Shown here piece by piece: positions 42,241-53,510 of a stretch of 64,000 nt of DNA. Each line of letters begins with the position of its first letter. The first letter of the stretch is position 1. A program made the position numbers and the translations under genes. The notes under the pieces were generated by a model. That model was not told the origin of the DNA, did not search any database, and saw nothing but the letters and a program-made list of their open reading frames with translations. The stretch is from Palsa-504 sp963705835 (lineage in GTDB: Bacteria > Actinomycetota > Actinomycetes > Streptosporangiales > Streptosporangiaceae), in the NCBI GenBank assembly GCA_963705835.1, contig CAVPLC010000080.1, positions 98,474 through 162,473 on the forward strand, given 5' to 3'.

Positions 42241-42313
42241 CTCCCGCGATAGGACTCGAACCTATAACCTGCCGGTTAACAGCCGGACGCTCTGCCGATT
42301 GAGCTACGCGGGA
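42241..42313 (-). tRNA. tRNA-Asn (anticodon GTT)
   Basis: The reverse strand folds as a cloverleaf: acceptor TCCCGCG/CGCGGGA, D-arm GCTCAATCGGCAGAGC, anticodon arm CCGGCTGTTAACCGG with GTT, T-arm with GGTTCGAGTCC, discriminator G. CCA is not encoded. The integrase gene starts close to its 3' end, so it is a likely attachment site. Confidence 0.95.
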
Positions 42314-42468
42314 TCGACCCGCATAAGGGTAGCGCACCTGAGGTGAGGTTGTGACGCCGCCGCGTCCGGCTACCTCCCGTTCACCTGGCGCCGGTGGCGA
42401 TGAGTACGCTCGTGCTACGGGGGAAGGTCATGTATGCACATGACGAACATGCGCGAAAGGGGTGCCAG

Positions 42469-42804
42469 ATGCGTACACGCGTCACGTTCCTGGCCGGGTT
42501 CGCCGCTGGCTTCGTGGCCGGCGCACGAGCCGGACGCGAGCGCTACGAGCAGATGGTGAAGCTCGGCCGGAAGGCGGCGGAAAACCCTGCCGTGCGGCAG
42601 GCCACCCGCACCGCGGGCGCGAAGGCTACCGGGCTGACCAAGGCGGCCGGGCAGAAGGCCGCGGAGCGGATGCCGAAGATCACCGAGACGGCGAAGAACA
42701 GCGCCAGCAAGGTGCGCGAGCAGATGGACAAGCTACCCGGCCGGAAGTCGGGCGACGACGAGCCCGCCGCGGTGAACGGCACCCGCCCGGCCGACGACGC
42801 TTAG
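42469..42804 (+). CDS. small YtxH-like protein of unknown function
   Basis: 111 residues from ATG 42469, preceded by AAAGGGG. A short hydrophobic start (TFLAGFAAGFVAGARAG) is followed by a long charged helix (RERYEQMVKLGRKAAENPAVRQATRTAG) and repeats of Ala/Lys. The Gly-rich hydrophobic start plus amphipathic helix resembles YtxH-type membrane-associated proteins. The last bases overlap the stop of the sigma factor on the other strand (TTAG). Confidence 0.65.
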   Translation: MRTRVTFLAGFAAGFVAGARAGRERYEQMVKLGRKAAENPAVRQATRTAGAKATGLTKAAGQKAAERMPKITETAKNSASKVREQMDKLPGRKSGDDEPAAVNGTRPADDA

Positions 42805-43976
42805 TCGAGGTACTCGCGGAGCATCTGCGCGCGGCTCGGGTGGCGGAGCTTGGCCAGTGTCTTGGACTCGATCTGCCGGATCCGCTCGCGGGTGACGCCG
42901 AACTCCCTGCCGACTTCCTCCAGCGTCCGCGGATGCCCGTCGGTCAGGCCGAACCGCAGCTGGATGATCCGCTGCTCCCGTTCGGCCAGCTGGTCCAGGA
43001 CCCGCTCCAGCTGGTCCTGCAACATGATGAACGCCGCGGCTTCGATGGGCACCACGGCGTCTGCGTCTTCGATGAAGTCCCCGAGGTCGGACTCTTCCTC
43101 GCCGATCGGGGACTGCAGCGATACCGGCTCCTGGGCGATCCGCTGGATCTCCGCGACCCGCTCGGGCTCCAGGCCCATCTCCACCGCGATCTCGTCGGTG
43201 CTCGCTTCCCGGCCCAGCTCCTGGTGCAGCTGCCGCTGCACCCGGGCCAGCTTGTTGATCGTCTCCACCATGTGCACCGGGACCCGGATGGTCCGCGCCT
43301 GGTCGGCGATGGCCCGGGTGATGGCCTGGCGGATCCACCAGGTCGCGTACGTGGAGAACTTGTAGCCGCGGGTGTAGTCGAACTTCTCGACCGCCCGGAT
43401 CAGGCCCAGGTTCCCCTCCTGGATCAGGTCAAGGAACACCAGCCCGCGGCCGATGTAGCGCTTGGCGATCGACACCACCAGCCGCAGGTTCGCCTCGATC
43501 AGCCGCTGCTTGGCCTTGACGCCCTCGCCGACGAGCATCTCCAGGTCACCGTGGATGGCGCCCAGCATCGGGATGCCGCCGCCGAGCTTCTCCTCGGCGA
43601 ACAGGCCCGCCTCGATGGCCTTGGCCAGCTCCACCTCGTCCTCGGCGGTCAGCAGCGGCACCCGGCCGATTTCCCGCAGGTAGATCCGCACCAGGTCACT
43701 GGTGGCGGCGCGCCGGCCACCGTCGAAGTCGACGTGCCGGATCTCGACCTCGTCCTCGCGCGGCACGTCGAGCACGTCAACGCCCTCGTCGGCCAGCGCG
43801 CGCACCGCCGCGTCCAGAGCCTCCGGCGGGAGGTCGGCGCGATCGAGGGCCACCACGACGTCGGCCATGGTCAGGGAACCTCGCTCCCGTCCTAGCGCCA
43901 CGAGATCCGTCAGCTGCTCTGCTGGTGATGGTCCGTTCGTTAGTACGGTGAGAGCCACGGGACCAGTCTGCGTCAC
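42801..43976 (-). CDS. RNA polymerase sigma factor, RpoD/SigA family
   Basis: 391 residues from GTG 43976. Short region 1.1-like start (LTDLVALGRERGSLTMADVVVALDRADL). Region 1.2 is TSDLVRIYLREIGRVPLLTAEDEVELAKAIE. Region 2 is RLIEANLRLVVSIAKRYIGRGLVFLDLIQEGNLGLIRAVEKFDYTRGYKFSTYATWWIRQAITRAIADQARTIRVPVH in continuous consensus, given here as key words only in part. Region 3 and the region 4 helix-turn-helix (TLEEVGREFGVTRERIRQIESKTLAKLRHP) follow. It is the principal sigma factor or a close paralogue (HrdB/SigA group). It sits next to dnaG, as the principal sigma gene does in many bacteria, though it is shorter than the 500-residue HrdB of Streptomyces. Confidence 0.92.
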   Translation of the reverse strand: MTQTGPVALTVLTNGPSPAEQLTDLVALGRERGSLTMADVVVALDRADLPPEALDAAVRALADEGVDVLDVPREDEVEIRHVDFDGGRRAATSDLVRIYLREIGRVPLLTAEDEVELAKAIEAGLFAEEKLGGGIPMLGAIHGDLEMLVGEGVKAKQRLIEANLRLVVSIAKRYIGRGLVFLDLIQEGNLGLIRAVEKFDYTRGYKFSTYATWWIRQAITRAIADQARTIRVPVHMVETINKLARVQRQLHQELGREASTDEIAVEMGLEPERVAEIQRIAQEPVSLQSPIGEEESDLGDFIEDADAVVPIEAAAFIMLQDQLERVLDQLAEREQRIIQLRFGLTDGHPRTLEEVGREFGVTRERIRQIESKTLAKLRHPSRAQMLREYLD

Positions 43977-44110
43977 GAACCCATGGTTACGGGGGACCTA
44001 ATTTTGTCACGTTTCCGCTACTGATTAACACGGTCCGCAACCATATAATCACGCGCGGCCCTCGTGTCGGCCTGCCCTCGGCTCGGTCTCGGCTCGGTTC
44101 CAGCTTGGTT

Positions 44111-46042
44111 TCAGCCGCCCGCGGCGCGGTCGAGCAGGGCCCGCCGGCGGGTTTCCAGGGCCACCAGATCCCCGAACATCCGGTTGTATCCGGCCTGTTC
44201 TTCCACGGGATTCATGCGCTGCAGACGGCCCTTGACCGCGCCGATCTCGCGGCTGACCGCGAGCTCGCCGATCCGCGCCAGCACGACGTCGGCGTACTTG
44301 GCGTCCGGCTCGCCCGCGATCACCAGCGTCTCGACCGCGAGCCCGGTGACGAAGGCCTGGGCGCGCTCGTTCGGCGCCTCCTCCCGCAGCCGGGCGGCCC
44401 ATTCGCGCGCGCTACCGTCGGCACCCGTCGTGCCGCCGCACGCCGCGACCAGCGTGAACACCGCCCGGTGCGCAGGGACGGTGAACGCGTCCGCGCCGAG
44501 CGCGTCGAACTCCGGCCCGCACAGGCCAGGCCGCTGCACCGCGAGCTGGAGCGCCTGCCGCTCCAGCTGGACGACAGGATCACTCAGGTCATAGGGGATT
44601 TCTTCATTATTTTTTTTACTGAACGGTCCCTGGTGCCCGTTTCTGGTCCCCTGATCCCGGTCCTGGTGCTGCGCTCCGCGCGGCCTGCCTCTGGTCGCCC
44701 GGTCGGGCCGGGTGTCCCCCGCGTGCGCGCGCACCCTGGCCATCACGAACTCCTCGTCCATAAGGCCCAGCCAGCGGTCCAGGTTGACCGCGTACCTGAT
44801 GCGCAGCCCCTTGTCCTTGATCTTGCCCAGGATCGGCGCGGCCTCGTCCAGCGCCGCGAGCTGGCCCTCCGTGGTGTTCAGGTCATGATGGCTGAGCACG
44901 CCCCTGATCGCGAACTCGAACAGCGGCACCCGGCGGGCGATCAGGTCCTTGACGGCGGCGTTGCCGTGCTGCAGCCGCACGTCGCACGGGTCCAGGCCGT
45001 CCGGCTGCACGGCGACGAAGGTCTGGGTGACGAACTTCTCCTCCATGCCGAACGCGCGCAGCGCCGCCCGCTGCCCGGCCGCGTCGCCGTCGAAGGTGAA
45101 GATCACCTCGCCGCCCGACCCGTCGGTGTCCATGATGAGCCTGCGCAGCACCTTGATGTGCTCCTCGCCGAACGAGGTGCCGCACGTCGCCACCGCGGTG
45201 GGCACCCCGGCCAGGTGGCACGCCATCACGTCGGTGTAGCCCTCGACGATGACCGCCTGCCTGCGCTGCGCGATCCCCCGGCGGGCCAGATCGGCGCCGT
45301 ACAGCACGGTGCTCTTGCGGAACAGCGAGGTCTCCGGGGTGTTGAGGTACTTTGGGCCGTCCTCGTCGGGGTCGAGCTTGCGCGCGCCGAACGCGATGAC
45401 GTCGCCGGACAGGTCCCGGATCGGCCACATAAGCCGGCCGCGGAAACGGTCCCGCGCGCCGCGGTTGCCCTGGATGGCCAGGCCCGCCAGGACCAGCTCG
45501 GTGTCGGTGAAGCCGCGTCCGCGCAGGTGCCTGGTCAGGTCCTCCCAGGCCTTCGGCGAGTAGCCGACGCCGAACTCCTCGATCTCGTTGAGCTCGAATC
45601 CGCGCTCGGCCAGGAATTTCCGCCCGTGCTCCGCTTCCGGTCCGCGCAGCCGCTCGGCGTAGTACTCGGCGGCGGCCCGGTGCGCCTCGATCAGCCTGCG
45701 GCGCTGGCTCTGCTCCTGGCCGGGCACGTAGCCGCCCTGCTCGTAGCGCAGCTCGAGGCCGGCCCGGTTGGCCAGCTTCTCCACCGCCTCGACAAAGCTC
45801 AGCGCGTCGATCTTCTGCACGAACTTGATGACGTCGCCGCCTTCGCCGCAGCCGTGGCAGTACCACAGGCCGCGTGACGGGGTGACGTTGAACGAGGGCG
45901 TCTTCTCGTCGTGGAACGGGCACAGGCCCTTGACCGAGCCGCCGCCGGCGTTCCTCAGCTGCAGGTACTCGCCGATCACCTCGTCGACCGGCGACCGCTC
46001 GCGAACGGCCGCGATGTCCTCGTCGCGGATCCGCCCCGCCAT
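44111..46042 (-). CDS. dnaG: DNA primase
   Basis: 643 residues. The zinc-binding CHC2 domain has Cys41, His44, Cys62 and Cys65. The catalytic core contains FRGRLMWPIRDLSGDVIAFGAR, then a TOPRIM domain with VIVEGYTDVMA and FTFDGDAAGQRAA. The C-terminal helicase-binding domain follows (LERQALQLAVQRPGL). Between core and C-terminal domain a polar linker (RATRGRPRGAQHQDRDQG) runs into SKKNNEE (about residues 474-482), whose DNA is strikingly A/T-rich, with the motif CCGTTCAG beside it. The enzyme makes RNA primers at the replication fork. Next to the sigma factor gene on the same strand. Confidence 0.96.
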   Translation of the reverse strand: MAGRIRDEDIAAVRERSPVDEVIGEYLQLRNAGGGSVKGLCPFHDEKTPSFNVTPSRGLWYCHGCGEGGDVIKFVQKIDALSFVEAVEKLANRAGLELRYEQGGYVPGQEQSQRRRLIEAHRAAAEYYAERLRGPEAEHGRKFLAERGFELNEIEEFGVGYSPKAWEDLTRHLRGRGFTDTELVLAGLAIQGNRGARDRFRGRLMWPIRDLSGDVIAFGARKLDPDEDGPKYLNTPETSLFRKSTVLYGADLARRGIAQRRQAVIVEGYTDVMACHLAGVPTAVATCGTSFGEEHIKVLRRLIMDTDGSGGEVIFTFDGDAAGQRAALRAFGMEEKFVTQTFVAVQPDGLDPCDVRLQHGNAAVKDLIARRVPLFEFAIRGVLSHHDLNTTEGQLAALDEAAPILGKIKDKGLRIRYAVNLDRWLGLMDEEFVMARVRAHAGDTRPDRATRGRPRGAQHQDRDQGTRNGHQGPFSKKNNEEIPYDLSDPVVQLERQALQLAVQRPGLCGPEFDALGADAFTVPAHRAVFTLVAACGGTTGADGSAREWAARLREEAPNERAQAFVTGLAVETLVIAGEPDAKYADVVLARIGELAVSREIGAVKGRLQRMNPVEEQAGYNRMFGDLVALETRRRALLDRAAGG

Positions 46043-46146
46043 CGCCCACCTCCGCCGGTCTTCCGCCGCCCCGGATCTCCCGTCGCCGCGAGTCTAGTCC
46101 CGCCCGCGCCCGGTACGCCGGACAGACACGGGGCTAGCCTGGCCGG

Positions 46147-46839
46147 GTGGGTGATCTGCTGGTGCTGTGGGACGTCGACTACACGCTGGTGAACGCCGGC
46201 GGGCTGGGCACCCGCCTGTACGAGGCGGTGTTCAAGGAGATGTTCGGCCGCGAGCTGCCCGCGGTCGCGCCGAAGGCAGGGCGGACCGACCGGGCGATCC
46301 TGCTGGACACGCTCGCGCTGTCCGGGATCGACGAGCCGCGAGCTTACGTTGACGACTTCCTCGCGGTCCTGGCCCATCAGTCGGCCGTCGCGGACGGTGT
46401 TGCGCTGGTCCCCGTGCGGGCGATGCCCGGCGCGGCGGCGGCCATCGCCGCGCTGGCCGGATCGGGCGCCCGCCAGTCCGTGCTCACCGGCAACGTCCGG
46501 CCGCTGGCGGAGCTGAAGCTCGGCCTGGCCGGACTCGGCGAGCACCTGGACCTGGACGTCGGCGCGTACGGGGACGTGCACGAGGTGCGCGCCGAGCTGG
46601 TCGCGGTGGCCAGGCAGGCGGCGCGTTCGGCGTACGGGGCTGACTTTGGCGGCATGTCGACCGTGCTGGTCGGCGACACGTCCCTCGACGTGGAGGCCGC
46701 GCTGGCCACGGGTGCCCGTGCGGTAGCCGTGGCCTCAGGCACCTTCTCCGCCGCCGACCTCGCCGCCGCGGGCGCACACGTCGTGCTGCCCGACCTGACC
46801 GACGCCTCGCTCCTGGTCTCGGCCGTCACCGGGCGCTGA
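46147..46839 (+). CDS. HAD superfamily hydrolase, phosphatase-like
   Basis: 230 residues. HAD motif I is LVLWDVDYTLV (nucleophile and acid Asp), motif II is SVLTGN, and the later Lys and GDTSLDVEAAL give motifs III and IV. A helical cap lies between. Close to phosphoglycolate phosphatase types, but the substrate is unknown. GTG 46147 lies 6 bases after TAGCCT, so its mRNA may be leaderless. Divergent from dnaG. Confidence 0.9.
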   Translation: MGDLLVLWDVDYTLVNAGGLGTRLYEAVFKEMFGRELPAVAPKAGRTDRAILLDTLALSGIDEPRAYVDDFLAVLAHQSAVADGVALVPVRAMPGAAAAIAALAGSGARQSVLTGNVRPLAELKLGLAGLGEHLDLDVGAYGDVHEVRAELVAVARQAARSAYGADFGGMSTVLVGDTSLDVEAALATGARAVAVASGTFSAADLAAAGAHVVLPDLTDASLLVSAVTGR

Positions 46840-46910
46840 CGGCCACCGGGCCCTCACGGTCACGGGGCACTCACGGTCACCCGGCGCTCACGGTTACGGG
46901 GCGCTGACGG
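46831..46910. repeat. about five imperfect 16-17-bp tandem repeats
   Basis: Unit close to GGGCGCTCACGGTCACC, starting over the 3' end of the HAD gene. Changes between copies are small (CTCACGGTCAC, CTCACGGTTAC, CTGACGG). The rest up to 47074 holds no supported gene. Confidence 0.75.
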
Positions 46911-47074
46911 GGCAGCCGGGTGAGCAAGGCCGCGGCCGACCGCGCCAGCCGTGGTTCGGCAGCACCCTAGCCGTCTCGGCGGCCGGCGCGCAGGGTTGCC
47001 ACCGGACGTCGGTCCAGCCGTACCTCGGGGTGGGAGCGGGAGCCGGGAAGCGGAAGTGCCGGGTGGAGCTGGGG

Positions 47075-48286
47075 TCAGAGGTCGGGGAGGGGGATTTCGG
47101 GGTTGGCTAGGCGGGTGGGGTCGAGTGGGTGGGGGGAGCGGATTAGGGACTGGATGTCGTCGTTGACGTCCCAGACGTTGACGTTCATGCCGGCTATGAC
47201 GCGGCCGCGGGAGAGCCAGAAGGCGATGAACTCCAGGGAGGCGGGGTCGCCGCGGTAGACGACCTGGTCGTAGGAGCCGGGTGAGGGCAGGCCCGCGCAC
47301 TCCATGCCGAGGTCGTACTGGTCGGAGTAGAAGTAGGGCACGGGGTCGTACTCCACGGGCTGGCCGAGCATGGACCGGGCGGCGGCGGGGCCGCCGTTCA
47401 GGGCGTTGGCCCAGTGCTCGACGCGGACCCGGTGGCCCAGCAGCGGGTGGAACGAGTTCGCGACGTCGCCGGCGGCGAAGATGTTCTCGTCCGAGGTGCG
47501 CAGGGCGGCGTCGGTCAGCACGCCGTTGCCGACGTCGAGGCCGGCGTCGGCCGCCGCCGCGTCGTTCGGGAGGGCGCCGACGCCTATGACGAGGACGTCG
47601 GCGGGCACCGCGGCGCCTCCGGAGGTGATGACCAGGCCGGGGCGGAACTCGGCGGCCCGCTCGCCGAAGCGGAACTGCACGCCGTGGGAGCGGTGCAGGT
47701 CGGCGAACACGGCGCCGAGCTCGGGACCGAGCTGGTCGTGCAGCGCGCCCGGCTGGGGCTCGAGGACGGTCACGTCGCTGCCGGCCAAGCGGGCGGCCGC
47801 GGTGGTCTCCAGGCCGATCCAGCCGGCGCTGGCCACCACGACCCGCGTCCCGGGCTGGAACGCGGCGCGCAGCCGCTGGGAATCGGCCACCGTGCGCAGG
47901 TAGAGCACCTCAGGCCGGTCCGAGCCTGGGAAGTCGAGGCGACGCGGCGAGGCGCCGGTGGCCAGAAGCAGCTTGTCGTAGCGCTGCGTGCCGGTTCCTT
48001 CGGGACCGGAGGTGACCACGGCGGACGCGGCGCGGTCGATGGCGGTGACCGTGACGCCGGTGCGCAGGTCCACGCCGTGCTCGGCGTACCAGCCCTCCGG
48101 GTGCACGTACACCGAATCGAGCTCGTCGTTGCCGAGCAGGTAGCCCTTGGACAGGGGCGGGCGCTCGTAGGGGCGTTCGGTCTCGGCGCCCAGCATCACG
48201 ATCTCGCCGTCGAATCCCTCGTCGCGCAGCATCTCGGCGGCCTTGGCCCCGGCCAGGCTGGCGCCAGCGATCACAAAGGTTGGCAT
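47075..48286 (-). CDS. FAD-dependent NAD(P)H reductase, ferredoxin reductase type
   Basis: 403 residues from ATG 48286. FAD motif FVIAGASLAGAKAAEMLRDEGF, then ERPPLSKGYL, the NAD motif VVVASAGWIGLETTAAARLAG, and the FAD-contact GNGVLTDAALRTSDENIFAAGDVA. The C-terminal domain resembles the reductases of oxygenases and ferredoxins. The canonical NAD-binding GxGxxG is SAGWIG here, so the first Gly is replaced by Ser. TAGCCT lies 7 bases upstream of the ATG, inside the end of dgt, suggesting a leaderless transcript. Confidence 0.9.
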   Translation of the reverse strand: MPTFVIAGASLAGAKAAEMLRDEGFDGEIVMLGAETERPYERPPLSKGYLLGNDELDSVYVHPEGWYAEHGVDLRTGVTVTAIDRAASAVVTSGPEGTGTQRYDKLLLATGASPRRLDFPGSDRPEVLYLRTVADSQRLRAAFQPGTRVVVASAGWIGLETTAAARLAGSDVTVLEPQPGALHDQLGPELGAVFADLHRSHGVQFRFGERAAEFRPGLVITSGGAAVPADVLVIGVGALPNDAAAADAGLDVGNGVLTDAALRTSDENIFAAGDVANSFHPLLGHRVRVEHWANALNGGPAAARSMLGQPVEYDPVPYFYSDQYDLGMECAGLPSPGSYDQVVYRGDPASLEFIAFWLSRGRVIAGMNVNVWDVNDDIQSLIRSPHPLDPTRLANPEIPLPDL

Positions 48287-48291
48287 GCGCC

Positions 48292-49765
48292 CTAGGCTAG
48301 ACCCCGGCTCGGGGCGCAGAGGCGGTGATGCCAGGCGATTGCTGAGGTATCTGTGAGGCAGGCGACCTGGTCGATGACCACGCGGCGGCGGGCGGCGTCG
48401 GTGGCGGCCGCGTCCCAGGCGGGGCGCAGCAGCGGGTCGAGCGTCCGCGGCGCGCCGCGCTCGATGGCGAAGGCCAGTTCGGCGAGCAGTTCGCGCTCGC
48501 GGGCCTGGGCCGCGACCACGCCCGCCCGGGCCATCACATAGTGCGCGGTGATCCCCTTGAGCAGCGCGCACTCCAGCCGTTGCTGGCGGGGCACGATAAG
48601 GTCCGCGGAGTACCGGGTGAGCGAGGGGCGCATGGGGTCGATGGGGCTGGTGGGGTGGCTGGTGGTGCGAGCGGTGGTGGCGGGGTGAGCGGTGGTGGCG
48701 GGGTGAGCGGCGGTGGCGGGGTGAGCGGCGGTGGCGGGGTGAGCGGCGGTGGCGGGGTGAGCGGCGGTGGCGGGAGCGGCGGTGACCGGAGCGTGGGCGG
48801 CTAGGGTGGCGTCCTGGGCGGCTTGGCAGAAGCGGCCGATCAGCTCGCTGGTCAGGTTCTTCAGGGCGGCTACCGTGTCGGGGCCGCCGTCGTAGGAGGC
48901 GGGCCAGATGTCCAGGGCGAGGAGGGCGTCGAGGATCTCGGTCAGTTCCGCCACGGAGACGTCATCGGCGCAGTAGGTGGTGGCGGTGATCTGTGATACC
49001 ACGGACCGTTCGGCCGAAGAATTCAGGTTTTTGAAGGTGATCAGGCCGGCGTGAAAGCCGTCTTCCATGTCGTGGACCGAGTAGGCGACGTCGTCGGCCC
49101 AGTCCATGACCTGGGCCTCCAGGCACGGCCGCCCGGCGGGCGCGTCGCGGCGGATCCAGGCGAACACCTCGGCGTCCTCGGTGTAGACGCCGTATTTGGT
49201 GGCGGGCGCGGACCCTCGCGGGGGGGCCGCGGGGGTCTGGGGGGAAGGTTCCCCCCCAGGATCGGGGGGGGTTTGGGGGGGTCGTCCCCCCCGGGCCAGC
49301 TCTGAACCAGGGGTACTTGAGGGTGGCGTCCAGGGTGGCCCGGGTCAGGTTCAGGCCGGCGCTGGCGACCTTGGGTTCGAGCCGGGTCAGCAGGCGCAGG
49401 GACTGGGCGTTGCCCTCGAAGCCGCCGCACGGTTCGGCTAGCTCGTCGAGGGCGAACTCCCCGTTGTGGCCGAACGGGCTGTGGCCGATGTCGTGGGCCA
49501 GGCAGGCGGCATCGACCAGGTCGGGGTCGCAGCCGATCTCGCGGCCGAGCTCGCGCCCGATCTGGGCGCACTCGAGCGAGTGGGTCAGCCGGGTGCGGGG
49601 GAAGTCGGCCGAGCCCGCCGCGACGACCTGGGTCTTGGCGGCCAGCCGGCGCAGCCCGGCGCTGTGCAGGACGCGGGCGCGGTCCCGCTCGAAGTCACTG
49701 CGCCCGGCCCGCTTGAGCGGCTCAGCCGCCCAGCGGGCCGTGGCGTTTTCGTCGTATACCGGCAC
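48292..49765 (-). CDS. dgt: deoxyguanosinetriphosphate triphosphohydrolase-like protein, one frameshift
   Basis: HD-domain dNTPase. The 5' frame from 49765 carries FPRTRLTHSLECAQIGRELG, LAHDIGHSPFGHNGEFAL (metal-binding HD) and LNLTRATLDATLKYPWFR. A G/C-homopolymer stretch (49216-49294) then breaks the frame. The other frame continues KYGVYTEDAEVFAWIRRDAP, CLEAQVMDWADDVAYSVHDMEDG and runs to 48292. A repeat of HPATAA lies in the later part. The enzyme converts dGTP to deoxyguanosine and triphosphate and helps balance dNTP pools. Neighbour of dnaG as in mycobacteria. Confidence 0.9.
48671..48775. repeat. 18-bp tandem repeat inside dgt
   Basis: About 5.8 copies of GCGGCGGTGGCGGGGTGA, two of them with T for C. 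On the coding strand they give repeated HPATAA or HPATTA. The unit is a multiple of three, so copy-number change is in frame. Confidence 0.9.
49216..49294. repeat. G/C-homopolymer insert with hairpin inside dgt
   Basis: Alternating runs of 5-8 G and C include CTGGGGGGAA-GG-TTCCCCCCCAG as a hairpin. It sits between the conserved KYPWFR and KYGVY blocks, where family members have a short linker, and changes the frame. It resembles GC-run intergenic repeats of actinobacteria. Homopolymer miscounting may explain the frame change. Confidence 0.75.
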
Positions 49766-49774
49766 AAATCCTTT

Positions 49775-52465
<2,691 letters not shown>

Positions 52466-52593
52466 TTCCTGCTCCGTCCCTGCTTCTCGCAGTGCGCGAC
52501 GTCGTGTTTTCCACTCGGGACTCTACCGTCCTTGGTTTACGGCCGGGGCACGCAACCATAGCCCGACGCCTGCCTCTCTGATATGTGAAGAGC

Positions 52594-53454
52594 ATGGGCG
52601 ACGCTACTTTCGGGCTGCTGCATCCGGGTGAGATGGGAGCCGCGGTGGGGGCGTGTCTCACCGGTCGCGGATACGTGGTGCTGTGGACGCCCGAGGGGCG
52701 CAGCGCGGCCACCGTGGCGCGGGCCGAGGCCGCCGGGCTGACCGCGGCCGGCTCGCTGGCCGACCTGGCCGGGCGGGCGGACGTCATCGTGTCGGTCTGC
52801 CCGCCGCACGCGGCGCTGGACGTGGCCCGGCAGGTGGCCGGGTTCGCCGGCGTCTACGTGGACGCCAACGCGGTCTCGCCCGCCACCGCGCGCGAGGTCG
52901 CGGGCATCGTGGAGGCCGGCGGGGCGGCGTTCGTCGATGGCGGGATCATCGGGCCGCCGCCGGCTGCGCCCGGGGACACGCGGCTCTACCTGTCCGGCGG
53001 GCGGGCGCCCGAGGTCGGCCGGCTGTTCGAGGGCACGGCTCTTGACGCTCGTCTGGTCGACCGGGACGACGGCCCGGTAGGCGTCGTCGGGTCTGCGTCC
53101 GCGGTCAAGATGGCGTACGCGGCCTGGACCAAGGGGACCGCCGCCCTGGTGCTGGCGGCGCGGGGACTGGCCCGCGCCGAAGGCGTCGAAGACACGCTGC
53201 TCGCCGAGTGGGCGCTGTCGCAGCCGGGTCTGGAGGACCGGTCGGCGCGGGCGGCCCGCTCCGCGGCGGCCAAGGGCTGGCGCTGGATCGCCGAGATGGA
53301 ACAGATCGCCGCGGCCATGGCCGCGGCGGGCCTGCCCGAGGGCTTCCACCAGGCGGCGGCCGAGATCTACCGCCGCTCACGGCACGCTCCCGCGCCGACC
53401 CCGGAGGCCGTGCTCGGAGTGCTGGGGCGGGGAACCCAGGACCGTTCGGAGTAA
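52594..53454 (+). CDS. NAD(P)-dependent dehydrogenase of the 6-phosphogluconate dehydrogenase-like group (DUF1932)
   Basis: 286 residues from ATG 52594 (GTG 52585 possible). N-terminal Rossmann fold: FGLLHPGEMGAAVGACLTGRGYVVLW, then ADVIVSVCPPHAALDVARQV and YVDANAVSPATAREVAGIVE with FVDGGIIGPPP. The C-terminal helical domain (SAVKMAYAAWTKGTAALVLAA onward) matches DUF1932. The usual Gly of GxGxMG is replaced (GLLHPGEMG). Oxidises a hydroxy acid, presumably; the substrate is unknown. Its stop lies inside the terminator hairpin. Confidence 0.88.
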   Translation: MGDATFGLLHPGEMGAAVGACLTGRGYVVLWTPEGRSAATVARAEAAGLTAAGSLADLAGRADVIVSVCPPHAALDVARQVAGFAGVYVDANAVSPATAREVAGIVEAGGAAFVDGGIIGPPPAAPGDTRLYLSGGRAPEVGRLFEGTALDARLVDRDDGPVGVVGSASAVKMAYAAWTKGTAALVLAARGLARAEGVEDTLLAEWALSQPGLEDRSARAARSAAAKGWRWIAEMEQIAAAMAAAGLPEGFHQAAAEIYRRSRHAPAPTPEAVLGVLGRGTQDRSE

Positions 53455-53474
53455 AAGATCTTTTTACCGAACGG
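53442..53474. terminator. near-perfect hairpin between convergent genes
   Basis: CCGTTCGG-AG-TAAAAGA pairs with TCTTTTTACCGAACGG, with only a two-base bulge. It overlaps the stop of the dehydrogenase gene (53454) and precedes the glyS stop on the other strand (53511), so it may act in both directions. The best copy of the dispersed CCGTTCGG motif. Confidence 0.7.
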
Positions 53475-53510
53475 GCGGGGGTGCGTGCGCGGAGACCAGC
53501 CGGTGCGGTC

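Noticed and set aside
35319..42241. A second tRNA-Asn end as left attachment site
   Set aside because: Looked for the tRNA 3' sequence by eye across the island and found no convincing copy.
46831..46910. CRISPR-like array near the HAD gene
   Set aside because: Units are 16-17 bp and directly tandem with no spacers.
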